Assembly (NCBI RefSeq): GCF_041381155.1
Contig: NC_091135.1
Span: 53,023,997 to 53,087,996, forward strand
Direction: 5' to 3'
DNA length: 64,000 nucleotides
DNA from: Argopecten irradians
Taxonomy: Eukaryota > Mollusca > Bivalvia > Pectinida > Pectinidae
The notes under the pieces are model-generated. The model saw nothing but the letters and a program-made list of their open reading frames with translations. It was not told where the DNA came from and ran no database searches. Shown one piece after another: positions 37,530-49,900 of this stretch. Numbering within the stretch: the first letter of the stretch is position 1; every line of letters starts with the position of its first letter. The translations under genes were made by a program, and so were the position numbers.

Positions 37530-39975
37530 GAAGTTGGTTCCGAGTTCCGAGTTCCGTTTAAGCTAAACGGAACTCGGAACCAGTTCCGAGTTCCGTTTAA
37601 GGATTTTGTTTTTTAAACAAAATTTAAAAAATTCAATTTATGTAATTTGAACATATTACAAATGTTTTCTGTTGTGTTTTTTTCATGGATAATTTGTGAT
37701 AGAGCTAGTTTAAATACGTTTTCAAATAACATCTATTTCCGTTTAAGTAAAACGGAACTCGGAACCAGTTCCGAGTTCCGTTTAAGAAAATTCTCTATCT
37801 TTTTAGATAAAAGTTATCAATGTGCTTTGGACATATTAGAAATGTTGCCTGTTGTCTTTTTTTAATGGATTAATATTGGTAAATCCTCTTTAATTTAGTT
37901 TTTGATCAACTCCCATTTCCGAGTTCCGTTTAAGTTAAACGGAACTCGGAACCAGTTCCGAGTTCCGTTTAAGGAAATTTTCTATCATTTTGGATAAAAT
38001 CATTCTATATGCCTAACACATATGAGAAATGTTGCCAGTTGTCTTTTTTCATGGGTTACTAGTGATGGATCTACTTTAATTCAGTTTTTGATCAACTCCT
38101 ATCTCCCAGTTCCGTTTAAGTAAAACGGAACTCGGAACCAGTTCCGAGTTCCGTTTAAGGAAATTTTCCATCTATTTAGATGAAATCATTCTATATGCCT
38201 AAGACATATGAGAAATGTTGCCTGTTGTCTTTTTTCATGGGTTACTAGTGATGAATCCACTTTAATTTAGTTTTCGATCAACACCTATTTCCCAGTTCCG
38301 TTTAAGTAAAACGGAACTCGGAACCAGTTGCTTAATCATTCTATATGCCTAAGACATATGAATAATGTTGCCAGTTGTCATTTCTTATGGGTTACTAGTG
38401 GCAAATCCACTTTATTTTAGTTTTCGATCGACTTCCATTTCCCAGTTCCGTTTAAGTAAAACGGAACTCGGAACCATTTAAGGAAATTTTCTATCATTTT
38501 AGATAAAATCATTCAATATGCCGAAAACATATGAACAATGTTGCCTGTTGTCTTTTTTCGTCGGTTACTAGTGAGGAATCCACTTTAATTTAGGTTTTGA
38601 TCAACTCTTATTTCCCAGTTCCGTTTAAGTAAAACGGAACTCGGAACAGTTCCGTTTAATGAAATTTTCTATCATTTTGGATAAAATCATTCTATATGCC
38701 TAAGATATATGAGAAATGTTGCCAGTTGTCTTTTTTCATGGGTTTCTAGTGATGGATCTACTTTAATTCAGTTTTTGATCAACTCCTATCTCCCAGTTCC
38801 GTTTAAGTAAAACGGAACTCGGAACCAGTTCCGAGTTCCGTTTAAGGAAATTTTCCATCTATTTAGATGAAATCATTCTATATGCCTAAGACATATGAGA
38901 AATGTTGCCTGTTGTCTTTTTTCATGGGTTACTAGTGATGAATCCACTTTAATTTAGTTTTCGATCAACACCTATTTCCCAGTTCCGTTTAAGTAAAACG
39001 GAACTCGGAACCAGTTCCGAGTTCCGTTTAAGGAAATTTTCTATCATTTTGGATAAAATCATTCTATATGCCTAAGACATATGAGAAATGTTGCCAGTTG
39101 TCTTTTATCATGGGTTACTAGTGATGAATCCACTTTAATTCAGTTTTCGATCAACTCCTATCTCCCAGTTCCGTTTAAGTTTAAAGAAATTCTCCATCTA
39201 TTTAGATGAAATCATTCTATATGCCTAAGACATATGAGAAATGCTGCCAGTTGTCTTTTTTCATGGGTTACTAGTGGCAAATCCACTTTAATTTAGTTTT
39301 CGATCGACTTCCATTTCCCAGTTCCGTTTAAGTAAAACGGAACTCGGAACCAGTTCCGAGTTCCGTTTAAGGAAATTTTCTATCATTTTAGATAAAATCA
39401 TTCAATATGCCTAAGACATATGAATAATGTTGCCAGTTGTCATTTCTTATGGGTTACTAGTGGCAAATCCACTTTATTTTAGTTTTCGATCGACTTCCAT
39501 TTCCCAGTTCCGTTTAAGTAAAACGGAACTCGGAACCAGTTCCGAGTTCCGTTTAAGGAAATTTTCTATCATTTTAGATAAAATCATTCTATATGCCTAA
39601 GACATATGAGAAATGTTGCCTGTTGTCTTTTTTCATGGGTTACTAGTGATGAATCCACTTTAATTCAGTTTTCTATCAACTCCTATTTCCCAGTTCCGTT
39701 TAAGTAAAACGGAACTAGGAACCAGTTCCGAGTTCCGTTTAAGGAAATTCTCTATCATTTTAGATGAAAACAGTCAATGTGCTTTGGACATATTAGAAAT
39801 GTTGTCTGTTGGCTTTTTTCATGGATTACTATTGGTGGATCCATATTGATTTAGTTTTCGATCAACTTCCAGTTCCGTGTTCCGCTTAAGTAAAACGGAA
39901 CTAAGAACCAGACCCGAGTCCGTTTAACACGAATACTTTGCAACGAGCCGAGTTCCGTTTAATAGGTTTCCTACC
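37530..39975. repeat. Satellite of about 185-bp units with a perfect palindrome
   Basis: About 13 units. Each complete unit carries the arm AAACGGAACTCGGAAC, a CA spacer, and the exact inverse GTTCCGAGTTCCGTTT, a 34-base hairpin. It is preceded by CAGTTCCGTTTAAGTA, whose AGTTCCGTTT pairs with the left arm. Between palindromes is an AT-rich spacer with ATATGCCTAAGACATATGAG and GTTGCCTGTTGTC. Several units lost one arm (near 38320, 38475, 38645 and 39180). No protein is encoded. Confidence 0.9.
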
Positions 39976-40317
39976 TCTAATTGCATGTTTAATTACATAT
40001 ATTATATTGGAATCGAACTCTGGATTTTGCTGCAATGATACAACTCAGAATTGATCACTTTAGCACATAATATATTTTTGAAACATATCTAACACCCATA
40101 CCCCAGTTCCGTTTAAGCCAATCTAATTTAAATTCGATGTTCATTATCTACTCCGTATACTCCGTATGAACATCTAACCACATCCCTATAGGGGTCACGT
40201 CAGGGTTCAAATTTCCCGCATAAATTAGAAAAAAACTAACCAATCATCTTTCGGGAAATCTGTCCCGTCGGACCAATCAGATTAGTCGTTCTTTCACGCT
40301 TAGACCTCTACATCAAA

Positions 40318-42555
40318 ATGGCGACGAAAACATTATCTGATGCGATTGCAAAAGTTGTTCCATTATTCGGAGAAAATATTAAGCTCAAAGACGAACAAAT
40401 ACAAGTATTACGATGCCTCGTCGACAAAAGGGATTGTGTGGCAGTTTTGCCAACTGGTTTTGGAAAGTCGCTTCCATTTCAAATGTAATATATACCCGTG
40501 GAGCGCATGTTGTGTAACGAAACTTCAAAAGTGATTGTGGTGTGTCCGTTGATACACAGGGCCTCGTTACTATTGATGATATATATAAGATAGGTCACGT
40601 CTATTTACATACATTGTAATGTATGTAAATAGACGTGACCTATCTTATATATATCATCAATAGTAACAAGGCCCTGTGGTTGATATCTCTGATGCAGGAC
40701 CAAGTGGGGAAACTGTCCAATGTCAATGGCATAACAGCAGCTTACGTAGGTATGTATGTATAAAATGTAGTTAATATAAATGTAATTATATGATCATTAC
40801 ACCAACGCTATCGGAATCTCGTACTTTCGCAGAAAATAATCTGAATCTGATCATGCATGAGCCTTGGATGATGTACGGAGACAATTTAAGCTACATGAAC
40901 CCGATGCAGCACCCGTTCGATCGGTTGTCAAAACGTGAGCAACGTGCATATAATCTTTCAAAGATTTGGATTGGTATGCTTGATATGTAATTAAACAGGT
41001 TGGGGACACTCACGTATAAACAGGATACTGGATAGTCGCGCCTTTGAGTAACAGTCCTGTATTTGATGGATAATTTTTGGTACTCAAATGCAGGATTCTG
41101 TGAAATGAAAATGGATAAAATTGTTTTACAAATTTGTATCAAAAAAGGGCATCAGATAATGGAGTGTCCTGTTAAACTTCAAGAAGATCAGCTAGATAAA
41201 ATCTATAACCATCTATTTCAATTTTTCAGGTTCTAGTCCAGAGGAAGACACCAAAATTAGGAATGGTGAAATAGATTTGATATATGGATCACCGGAGGCT
41301 TTTGTTGGTGACTCAGTGTGGAGAGCCAACATTCAGAAGCTGAATGTTTCAGCAATAGTTGTTGACGAGTTCCACACCATTGCGACTTGGTAAGTTGTAC
41401 ATGTATATTAAAAAAAAAACCAATATGAAAATCACCCTTTCATTATGTAGACAAATGATACATATTTGTACGTCAGGTATGCATGTGTGTGCTCTATATG
41501 TATTCGTGAGTCGTTATGCATGAGGTCACACCTGTCATTACATGTGCATATTTTGCAAAGCGTAGTACACATGTTCTGAAACTGATGACTTAAATCTTTT
41601 CAGGGGAGATGATGACGATGGGACACAGAAACGGGCTTTCCGGAAGTGGTTCGCCAGTGTTGGGGAATTAAGATCCTTATTTCCAGCCGCAACTGTATTG
41701 GCATTGAGTGCAACATGTACTGTTAAGATAAAAAAACGTGTTATGAAAGTACTGGAGATGAAAGATGATACAATTGAAATAATAATGTCTCCAAACAAAC
41801 CAAACATTAAAATATCAGTGTTTAAGGTTCCAAGCAATATTGAAATGGCTATGTACTGGTTAGCAGAAGGACTATCTTCCAAAAGAGAACATTTTCCGCG
41901 AACTATTGTATATTGTGTTTCAATTAAAGACGTGTCTAAAATATATTCCTACTTGACAACTGAAATCCCAGAGTGTGCCAGTTTAGTTGAAATGTTCCAC
42001 TCGGAGACACCGGAAGTTAAGAAAGATAAAATTATTACAGAACTTAAGGTAGAAAGTGGCTCTCCTCTCCGGCTAGTGGTATCAAGTAGTGCTCTGGGAA
42101 TGGGGATCGATGTGAAAGACTGCCAAAGTGTGGTTCTATTTGGACCTCCTACCAATCTTGTTGATTTAATTCAACAGATTGGTAGGATTGGTAGAGACAA
42201 TAGCCCATCAGTGGCTCTTATATTGTACCATTCGTATCATCTAGGACAGCTAGGATTTGAAGTAAAATCTCTTGTTAAATCCACTGACTGTCGCAGAGTA
42301 CAATTACTAGGCAATTTCCTTAATCCCAAGGAGTTAACAGACATTAAGAATAAAGAGTCGGGACTTCACATATGTTGTGACTTTTGTACACTGAAGTGTA
42401 GCTGTGGGGAATGTGAGTCATTGTTGTTAGAAAAACTGTTTAGTTGTACTCAAAGTGAACTTGAAAACGACAGTGATGGGGATACCGAGCCATATGATTT
42501 GTCAGACTATGAGTTTGAAGAAGAATTGCTCATGGCAGACACCGCAAATGACTGA
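40318..42555 (+). pseudogene. RecQ-type DNA helicase gene, disrupted
   Basis: Exons 40318-40749, 41230-41389 and 41604-42555 join in phase once the inserted MITE (40555-40678 plus one 7-base duplication, 131 bases) is left out. Helicase motifs are in order: I LPTGFGKS (44-51), Ia VIVVCPL, II DEFH, III ALSAT, V SSSALGMGIDV and VI QQIGRIGRDN. A Cys cluster (CCDFCTLKCSCGEC) and an acidic tail follow; there is no HRDC domain. RecQ enzymes are 3'-5' DNA helicases. Two lesions block this copy: an in-frame TAA at codon 57 (after SLPFQM) and the MITE, which shifts the frame and adds stops. The rest of the frame is intact for over 300 codons, so inactivation looks recent. The family is multicopy in many invertebrates, and the DUF6589-like neighbour suggests a mobile element. 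Confidence 0.85.
40555..40678. mobile_element. 124-bp palindromic MITE inserted in the RecQ coding exon
   Basis: Two 61-base arms, identical except at one position, flank a central GT; the arms begin CACAGGGCC. The insert is bracketed by the direct repeat GTTGATA (40548-40554 and 40679-40685). Removing the insert and one repeat rejoins TGTCCGTTGATATCTCTG, which reads CPLISL, the expected motif Ia region of a RecQ helicase. The CAGGG-type end suggests hAT, though the duplication is 7 rather than 8 bases. Confidence 0.9.
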
Positions 42556-42556
42556 A

Positions 42557-42562
42557 AATAAA
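42557..42562 (+). terminator. Polyadenylation signal directly after the RecQ stop
   Basis: AATAAA begins one base after the TGA stop at 42553-42555, giving a minimal 3' UTR. Confidence 0.55.
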
Positions 42563-43663
42563 ATTAAAAAGGAAGTGTACAAACTGTTCAGTTTTTGTTA
42601 AGTTTTATTACATGGTCATACTTCCATGTGGGTGTATATGTGATATATCATATTCATATCTAACATTGATAGCAAATCTTAAAGACACACAATTTAAAAG
42701 CTTCTTATACACCATATCTGTAAAATGTCCATAGCAGCCTGTTCTTTTACTTATCAAAATAGTATTTATATCACTATATTAATTTCAAGTTTATTGGTCT
42801 AATTTTTGAAGAAAAAAAAAATTCTTTAATTATTTGATTATCACTTCTTGTTGCTATTCTTGGAATAAAATAAGACAAAAACCTGTGAAATTTGTGTCTT
42901 AACATTTTCTCGTACATACATTTGGTCACAGAAGGAAGTGTATGCTGTAAGATGGCTATGTGCTGTAAGATGGCTATGTGCACAAGCTGACATTACAAAC
43001 AATAGACTTAGTGATGTGCATTATATTTCGAAAACTAAATTTTATGACAGTTGCAAACTGTTTACTATGAAAGCTCTAATAAAAATGTACATGTGACATC
43101 ATGAAACTGTCCAAGTCACTGTCCAAGTCATCACTGCTAAAGAAATTCATTTTTGAATCATCATCATGATGACAGTTCAATTTTTGGTATAATTTGTCAA
43201 TGGTCAGTGTTACTAGAAAGTATATATATAATTACTTTCTTTGCTAAATCATGAAACTTTTGAAAGGTAATGAAGCCAAGATCATATATATTGCAGGTTT
43301 TTTGATCATTTACTATTAATGCCTGGCATAATATTAGCAGTTAGCTCTTTTCAATATTTCAAAAGACATGAAAAAAGTCTTTAACAATACTTTTAAAAAA
43401 GAATTATGCTGCAGGTCTATATATCTATAACAGTTGCCTCCTATATGACGGAAAAGGAAACCTTTAAAAAAATCAGCAATTTTATCCTGTAAAACAGTGG
43501 AGAGTCTGAGGTATTTATCATAGACTGGGATTTATTTCGCATAACATCATTTCAAACAAAATCTTTATCACAAGTTCATATTCACTTGAGTGATCACTGT
43601 ATTATAAATATCAGTGCATGTCATAAGCACAGTCGTGTATAGCTTCATAAAACTATGGATCCT
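42563..43663. other. Gap between two convergent genes
   Basis: No gene recognised. A minus-strand AATAAA at 43536-43531 could end transcripts of the DUF6589-like gene. A short direct repeat (GATGGCTATGTGC) lies at 42951-42981. Confidence 0.4.
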
Positions 43664-43918
43664 TCAGATATGTGGATCTCTCAGACGATGATAGGGAACT
43701 ACTGGTTGATGTCGATGAATCATTGTTGATAGTCCCCGAAATGCACTGTTGAAAGGGTTCCTTTCTGCAACCAGATCCTTGCACTGTAGGTGCCTGTTAG
43801 GTTTCTCTGTCAATACATCTTGCTCAGCAAAGTCCTTTAGAATTTTTTGAACATCAGTTTTGTAAGGTGGTAAATGATGAAAACCTTTTCTTTTCTTATA
43901 TTTGGGTAATGTCTTCAA
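43664..43918 (-). pseudogene. Frame-shifted continuation of the DUF6589-like gene
   Basis: The main frame stops at 43896, but the adjacent frame is open from 43918 to 43664 (84 codons) and overlaps it directly. It reads KTLPKYKKRKGFHHLPPYKT and continues with a basic, protein-like composition. This suggests either a single-base frameshift in this copy or a fortuitous open 3' UTR. I cannot decide from one sequence. Confidence 0.45.
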
Positions 43919-46900
43919 AATAGTGTGAGAAATTTATCAGGTGGGGGTATTCCTTAGAATGCTGAAGTATGCTGTTTTTTGTTTGGTGTCCTGAACATGC
44001 AATTTTGCTGTCTCTGTTCAACATTTCTAAATATTCATCTAAGGAAATGTTGTTGTTTTTTCCACCTTGGACATTCACAAACCGATTCACGGTCAGTCGT
44101 TTTCTTTGGTGTTCGGGAAGTGTCTCTGTTGTTAGAGAAGTAAGGTGTATGGAGCCGATGGAATACTTTACTTTGTTTGTACGGTTGTAGATTGGAAGTT
44201 CATACTTTGCAGAACGTACAACCCTTTCACCATCACCCATGTCCACACCGGTGTCAAGATTCTTGTGAAGAATGACAAGCTTAAACAGCATAAGAATGTA
44301 CTCGTGCAGCTCATCTTTGTCTTTCCTTTTTGGTTTTGCCTTGTGCTTTTCACTACTAACACCATGTTCTTTAAGTTCATGAGCCTTTAACGATCCAACA
44401 TAAGCATATGTTTTGTCACAGAAGTGGCACTTGACGCGTCCATCTTCCTTTTGGTTTGCAATCCAGTAATTCTCTGGATGATCAGGATTGCCAACTATCT
44501 CTCGTAGTTCCTGACATATGTCATCTCCCTTGTCGAAAAACCATTCTTTCAATACTGAAGCACTTATATTGTCAATCCACATCACTTTTTCAGCATCTGT
44601 CATGTTTTCAAAATTGTGTGGTACAGCAACTTCGTCATCAACAGTTGTATTGTTGAATTTGTTGAGAAAGAAGAGCAAACACAAAGCATCCAGCATTGCG
44701 TAATACAAAAGTTTGTATGCTCTATACGAATTGCACATGTTTCCCTTTACGTTACGCATGTTCAGAACATTTCTGAAGTAGTAAGCCGTACCAATATCTC
44801 CACTGCTCTTAGTACTGTATGTCATCTTGTGGATTGCCTATTTAAAAATAATGGTTTTATGAGTATTTCTTATCTAAACAATATTAGAATCAACAATAAC
44901 TGCAGAAAATATGCTGTATTTTTTTTATTGTTTGTGAAATGTTGCCTACTAAATTACCAAGCAATATTGACATGTATGCTATATATAGTGCTAATTCATT
45001 AAGCATACATACCGCCGTCACAAGTAGCCAACGTTTTTATATGCTTAAAGGCCCACTACCTTTCCGGAGCAAAATTTATAGGTTTCTTAAAAACATTAAT
45101 AACAAAAGAAAATATATATCGATGGCTTAAGATGAGGTTACAACACCAAACATATGCAAGATTTCCTGTCTAATGTACGATAACAGTGGAGATTCATTTC
45201 GCTGTTTTGCCGTCTAGCGCAGTGATAGTCAACTACCGCGCGGCATTTAGGACGACGGCGGGAAACATAAAACGACCCGCGTTATGAAAATTAACATTTT
45301 ATTTATTCTAATTAAACAGCTCTGAAGGTGATGATAAGTGTGCTAGTAAACGTATAGTTAATTAATCCTGCGACTCTACAAAATTATTGATCTCGTTTTA
45401 CATTCCTATTTCAAAAATTAAAAGCCGTTTCGGAAAGGTAGTGGCCCTTTAATGGTACAGTGTACATACATGGAATATGGCCCCATCATTTATCGTCGCA
45501 TTAAAGAGATGCGATGTAATTATAGTTCATATTTTCCAATTTAATTGTTATACCTCCATGAAGTTCATCAGACGGTGGAAGTCTTCGATTTTTGATATAA
45601 ATCCCTCCAATCTTTCTGACGGTGTGTCCGCATTTGCCATTGCCTGTTGAGCGGATTGTATTCTTTCATCCGTCAATCGGTCACCTTTAGAAAAAAGACT
45701 TTGATTAAGGAAATATCAAATTTACACATAAAGTTTTTGGGTTCAGATTTCTGAGTTATTTAATAAATGGACATCAAACTTGTATAAGATTGTAAAACAA
45801 ATTCATATGTATCAAAATTAAATACCATCCAGACAGTTTGTAATTCACACTACCCATACCACTTTGTAATCCATGCTGAATAGGAAATAAAGACTGCTAT
45901 AATTCTTACCACCAAAGAAAACCGGTTCAACGATTTCTCCATCCCTGTGTGGTACATATTTCTGTGACATTTCCTTCAGTAGCCTGATGAGTTCCTGAGT
46001 CTTATTTTCGTTGGTATCAAATAGGCCAAGCTGAAACTGCAATTGCATTTTTTTTTTAAATTATCAAGCTGTTGTATAGATATTAATTCAAAACGTTCGA
46101 CAGAGCATCTCTGTTCCAAACAATATTTCTGGAATTACAGTGTGGATTTCTCAAGTTCAGCAACCCATTCATGAGTCTGGCATAAGGTGGGCTATAGTAA
46201 AGAAACAATTGTTATGAATCAATAAATCAATTTAGCATTTTAAACTAGTTGATTCACATACTCTAAACTTGCATGCGCAGCTAATACATGTGTAATTTCT
46301 TAACATTTCCATTAGGTGGGAAAGTATTATAATAATATTGTTACATAACCAGTGAAAGAATTCACTGGTGGCACAACAATATCATTACATGAAACATACA
46401 ATTTGTTATTGATAGAATTTCAACCATTATTTTAGATCTTAATTTATTTACAAAAGTTTATCACCCTATCCACTAAGCCCCACTAAACAAAATGTTATGA
46501 TATTATACCTGCTTAGTTTTTACACCAGCATATTCTGAATAATGGTGCTCAAGGTGCTTTGGATACACTTTGTCTAACAGCTGCTGCATCTTCGGGTGGT
46601 TCTGTATGACCGATGTAGAAACAATGAAGCAGAGTTCCTTCATGAGCTGTTGTTGTTCCTCGACTGATGGAATAAATCTACCAACATCAAGTCTCTGAGC
46701 ATGATGATCAACATTCTCTGGGTCAAAAGTTACCCTGTCAACAATTGCATATACATTGAAAAGATGCAATGACAATGTTTTTCTGTCAGAAGTTCTGAAA
46801 GAAGGTAGAATGTTTTTGTCCCAGTTATCCCCGATAAGCTGATAAGTGGTCGATCCTCCATTAGCCCATGATTCTCGGATATCAACTATTTCTGCATCCA

Positions 46901-49900
46901 GGTTGTGTTTCCAGTTTGTCAATTTTCTTTGCACAGTCATGGGATGAACACTGAGGCCAATCTGTGAAAGCTTCTCAATGTTCTGCAAAAAAAAAAATAC
47001 AATGTACTATACCTTTTAATTCTCTATAATCACCATAAATATCACAAACAAGAAAAATGTGGTGTAGCCATACTTCAAATTGATAGAATCTTTGGGTGAA
47101 CAAATTATTTCAATCAATATTAACTAAACTTAAAAATATTCAAAATACTTTTCAAAGGATTACTTCTTTTAGTATAGTTAAATAGAAGATTTTGTTTATC
47201 TTTCGAAGAAAGTTTTGTGAAAATGGTTGGAAAAGTAATTTATACCCTTTGTGTACATCCACCATGAGTTAAGATGAAACCACACATAAACTGTATCAAG
47301 GACATTTCTTGACTTCTACCATGAAGACCAATGGCTGTTGTCAACAGGATGTGGTGAAAGGGCTTGGTGGAAATATTTGGTGACGTATCACAAACTATAG
47401 CAGTCACAGCTGAAAGGAGCGCCGGGCATCGTCTCTGTAGTTCTTCATGAAGCATTTCCCAATGGAAAGTAAAAAAGTCCTCAAAGTCCTTTTTTTGGAG
47501 CGCTGACCCTGATCCTCTTTTGGATAGTTGTGTACACTCCTCCCTTATTAGTTTGCATGCAACCTTCATCACTGCCATTGGATTGGTCTCACATATACTT
47601 TGAACAACATTTTCATCCACATTTGACCCACGAACTAAAGCTTTGCATATTTTCTGATGAGCTTCATCAGTGACCATGGTTTTCTTGGTACCACTAGGAT
47701 AATAAATAGTCACCTAGGAAAGAAAAGCATAAGTTTTCATCAAGGGGTGAGGGTAGATAATGAACTGAACATCAAATGTAAATTACATTGATTCTACAAT
47801 TGAAATATAATTAGTATTTAATTTTGATAGATCCATGAGGTTCATTTCATGGCCTTATAATTATAAATATATACAATATCTAAGAGGGACAGATGATTTT
47901 TCCTGTAGTGAAATATTGGATGTGACATTATATGCAAACTGCTCCTGCAACTGTAACTAGGTATATATAAAATATGAATATGTAGCCAATATAAATTATG
48001 TGTTAACATTACTGTAAAATTAATATCACTCAATTGCATTCAATTTAAGTTGTATAACTTACCATGTGATGTGCACTTTACATTAAATGTATCATTTCAA
48101 AATGAGAAACAGCATTCCTGAAAATAAACTAAAGCTATAGCAAGCAATTTAAAACAATTAATTAACATCCCTCACTTTCCTAAGATACTGTATCATCATG
48201 TTCAATTTGATTATGTTACAGGATATTTAAAATTGGTTTAAGGAACAGTCAGGGTTTTTCGAGTCATAAGATACAGTAGTTTTAGGAAATTCTGCTGCGG
48301 ATATTACATTGATACAAGTTATCGCATATCTCAATCAGTGAAAGTGAGAGATACTAAACTATAACAACAATAACACAACCTCTTACCAGTCTGGAAACAT
48401 ATGTCTTGTACATTATATACAATGTGTAGCACATATAGGTTATGTACATGAAGCAAAAGTGACCTAATATTTATACATGTGCATGTACTTTGTGTACGCT
48501 ATATACATGATATCATTTTTCATTCCATGTATCGCTTATAGTTAACTGAAAAATTAACAGATATTAGGCTAATAACAAATACACAAATCCAAATTCTATC
48601 ACATTTATGGTTCGAGAACAGAAATATGATAATTATCACAAATTGATTTTCTATTTCCTTTCATTATATTTTATTGCTGTAAATCATAACAGCTGCATGA
48701 TAGTCTATATGTGCTACAAAACATCTACAGTAGTTAACATGTGTCTATAAAAAACTGTACCGTATTCAACACAATAAGCGCACAGGCCACTTACTGTAAA
48801 TATAAAAAATGAAGGGGTGCTTAATAGTTTACAGGACCAAATTTGGACTGATATCCCGAATCATTGCAAGCCATTTGATTTTCAAAAGAAATCAAAAAGA
48901 GAATGTTAACCAAAACAGTTTTCATAGTTACAGTCTGCATTTAATTTTGAGACAAGTGACACTGTACACACTACAATCAAAAAAGGATGAAGGGTGCTTT
49001 TAGGGACATAGGCGCTCATGGCGTAGTATTGAGTAGAATACGATATCTATCTAAGCTACTCGGGATAAAACCGGTAAATGTACACAGTCCTTTCAGTTTC
49101 ATACCATTGTAATAGTCTCTTTTTGCAACATTTTTATTTTATAATATTATGTCTTTATTAAAATCTGTCAAATGTGTATGTATGTTTGGTATAAATGATG
49201 TATGTATAATTGGTTAAATTTGACCATGAGGATTTTTTTAATTTAACTGTGTACATGTACAATTTGTAAGAAGTTTGTTTCAACTGTTTGACATGACAAA
49301 TCCAAATTACATAGGGCTATGTCAAAGGTCTATCCTCCTATAATTCTGAAGTTGTAATTGAATCAACTTTATCAATGAGAATATATTATTAATTTCTATT
49401 CACACAAATTAGATTAATGCAAGACCAAAATGGAATTGATTTCCACTTTGACCATCGGGACATAAATTGAATTTGTCAATTGAAAGAATATAACTGAAAT
49501 TTAAATAAAAACCATTGAACACATGCTGATTTATACCATAAATTCTGTTTTGTGTTCAGTACCACAGGGATCAGAATCTGGAAGTTTGTTTTCTTTTGCA
49601 CATTCAAATTCTAATGTTTTTTTTGCTTTGGGCTTCCCTGGCAGCTTCTTAAATGTTGGTATCTGCGCAGGAACTAAATTTAAGATTGAAAATGTTAATT
49701 ATTTGATTCTTGTGTTTGTGCTGAAATTGTGAAATCAAAATAGATATGTGACTGATATTAACATGTATATGTAATATGTATCACCATATACAAATCTACA
49801 TTTAAGGATTGATTGTCAATTTTGTTGCTTGCATTGACTGATGAAGAAAGTTAATCTCGTGCAAATGAAGTGAACTGCGAAGCAGTTCATGTAACATTTG

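Noticed and set aside
41538-41882. 114-codon minus frame
   Set aside because: Antisense shadow of RecQ exon 3, which carries motif III.
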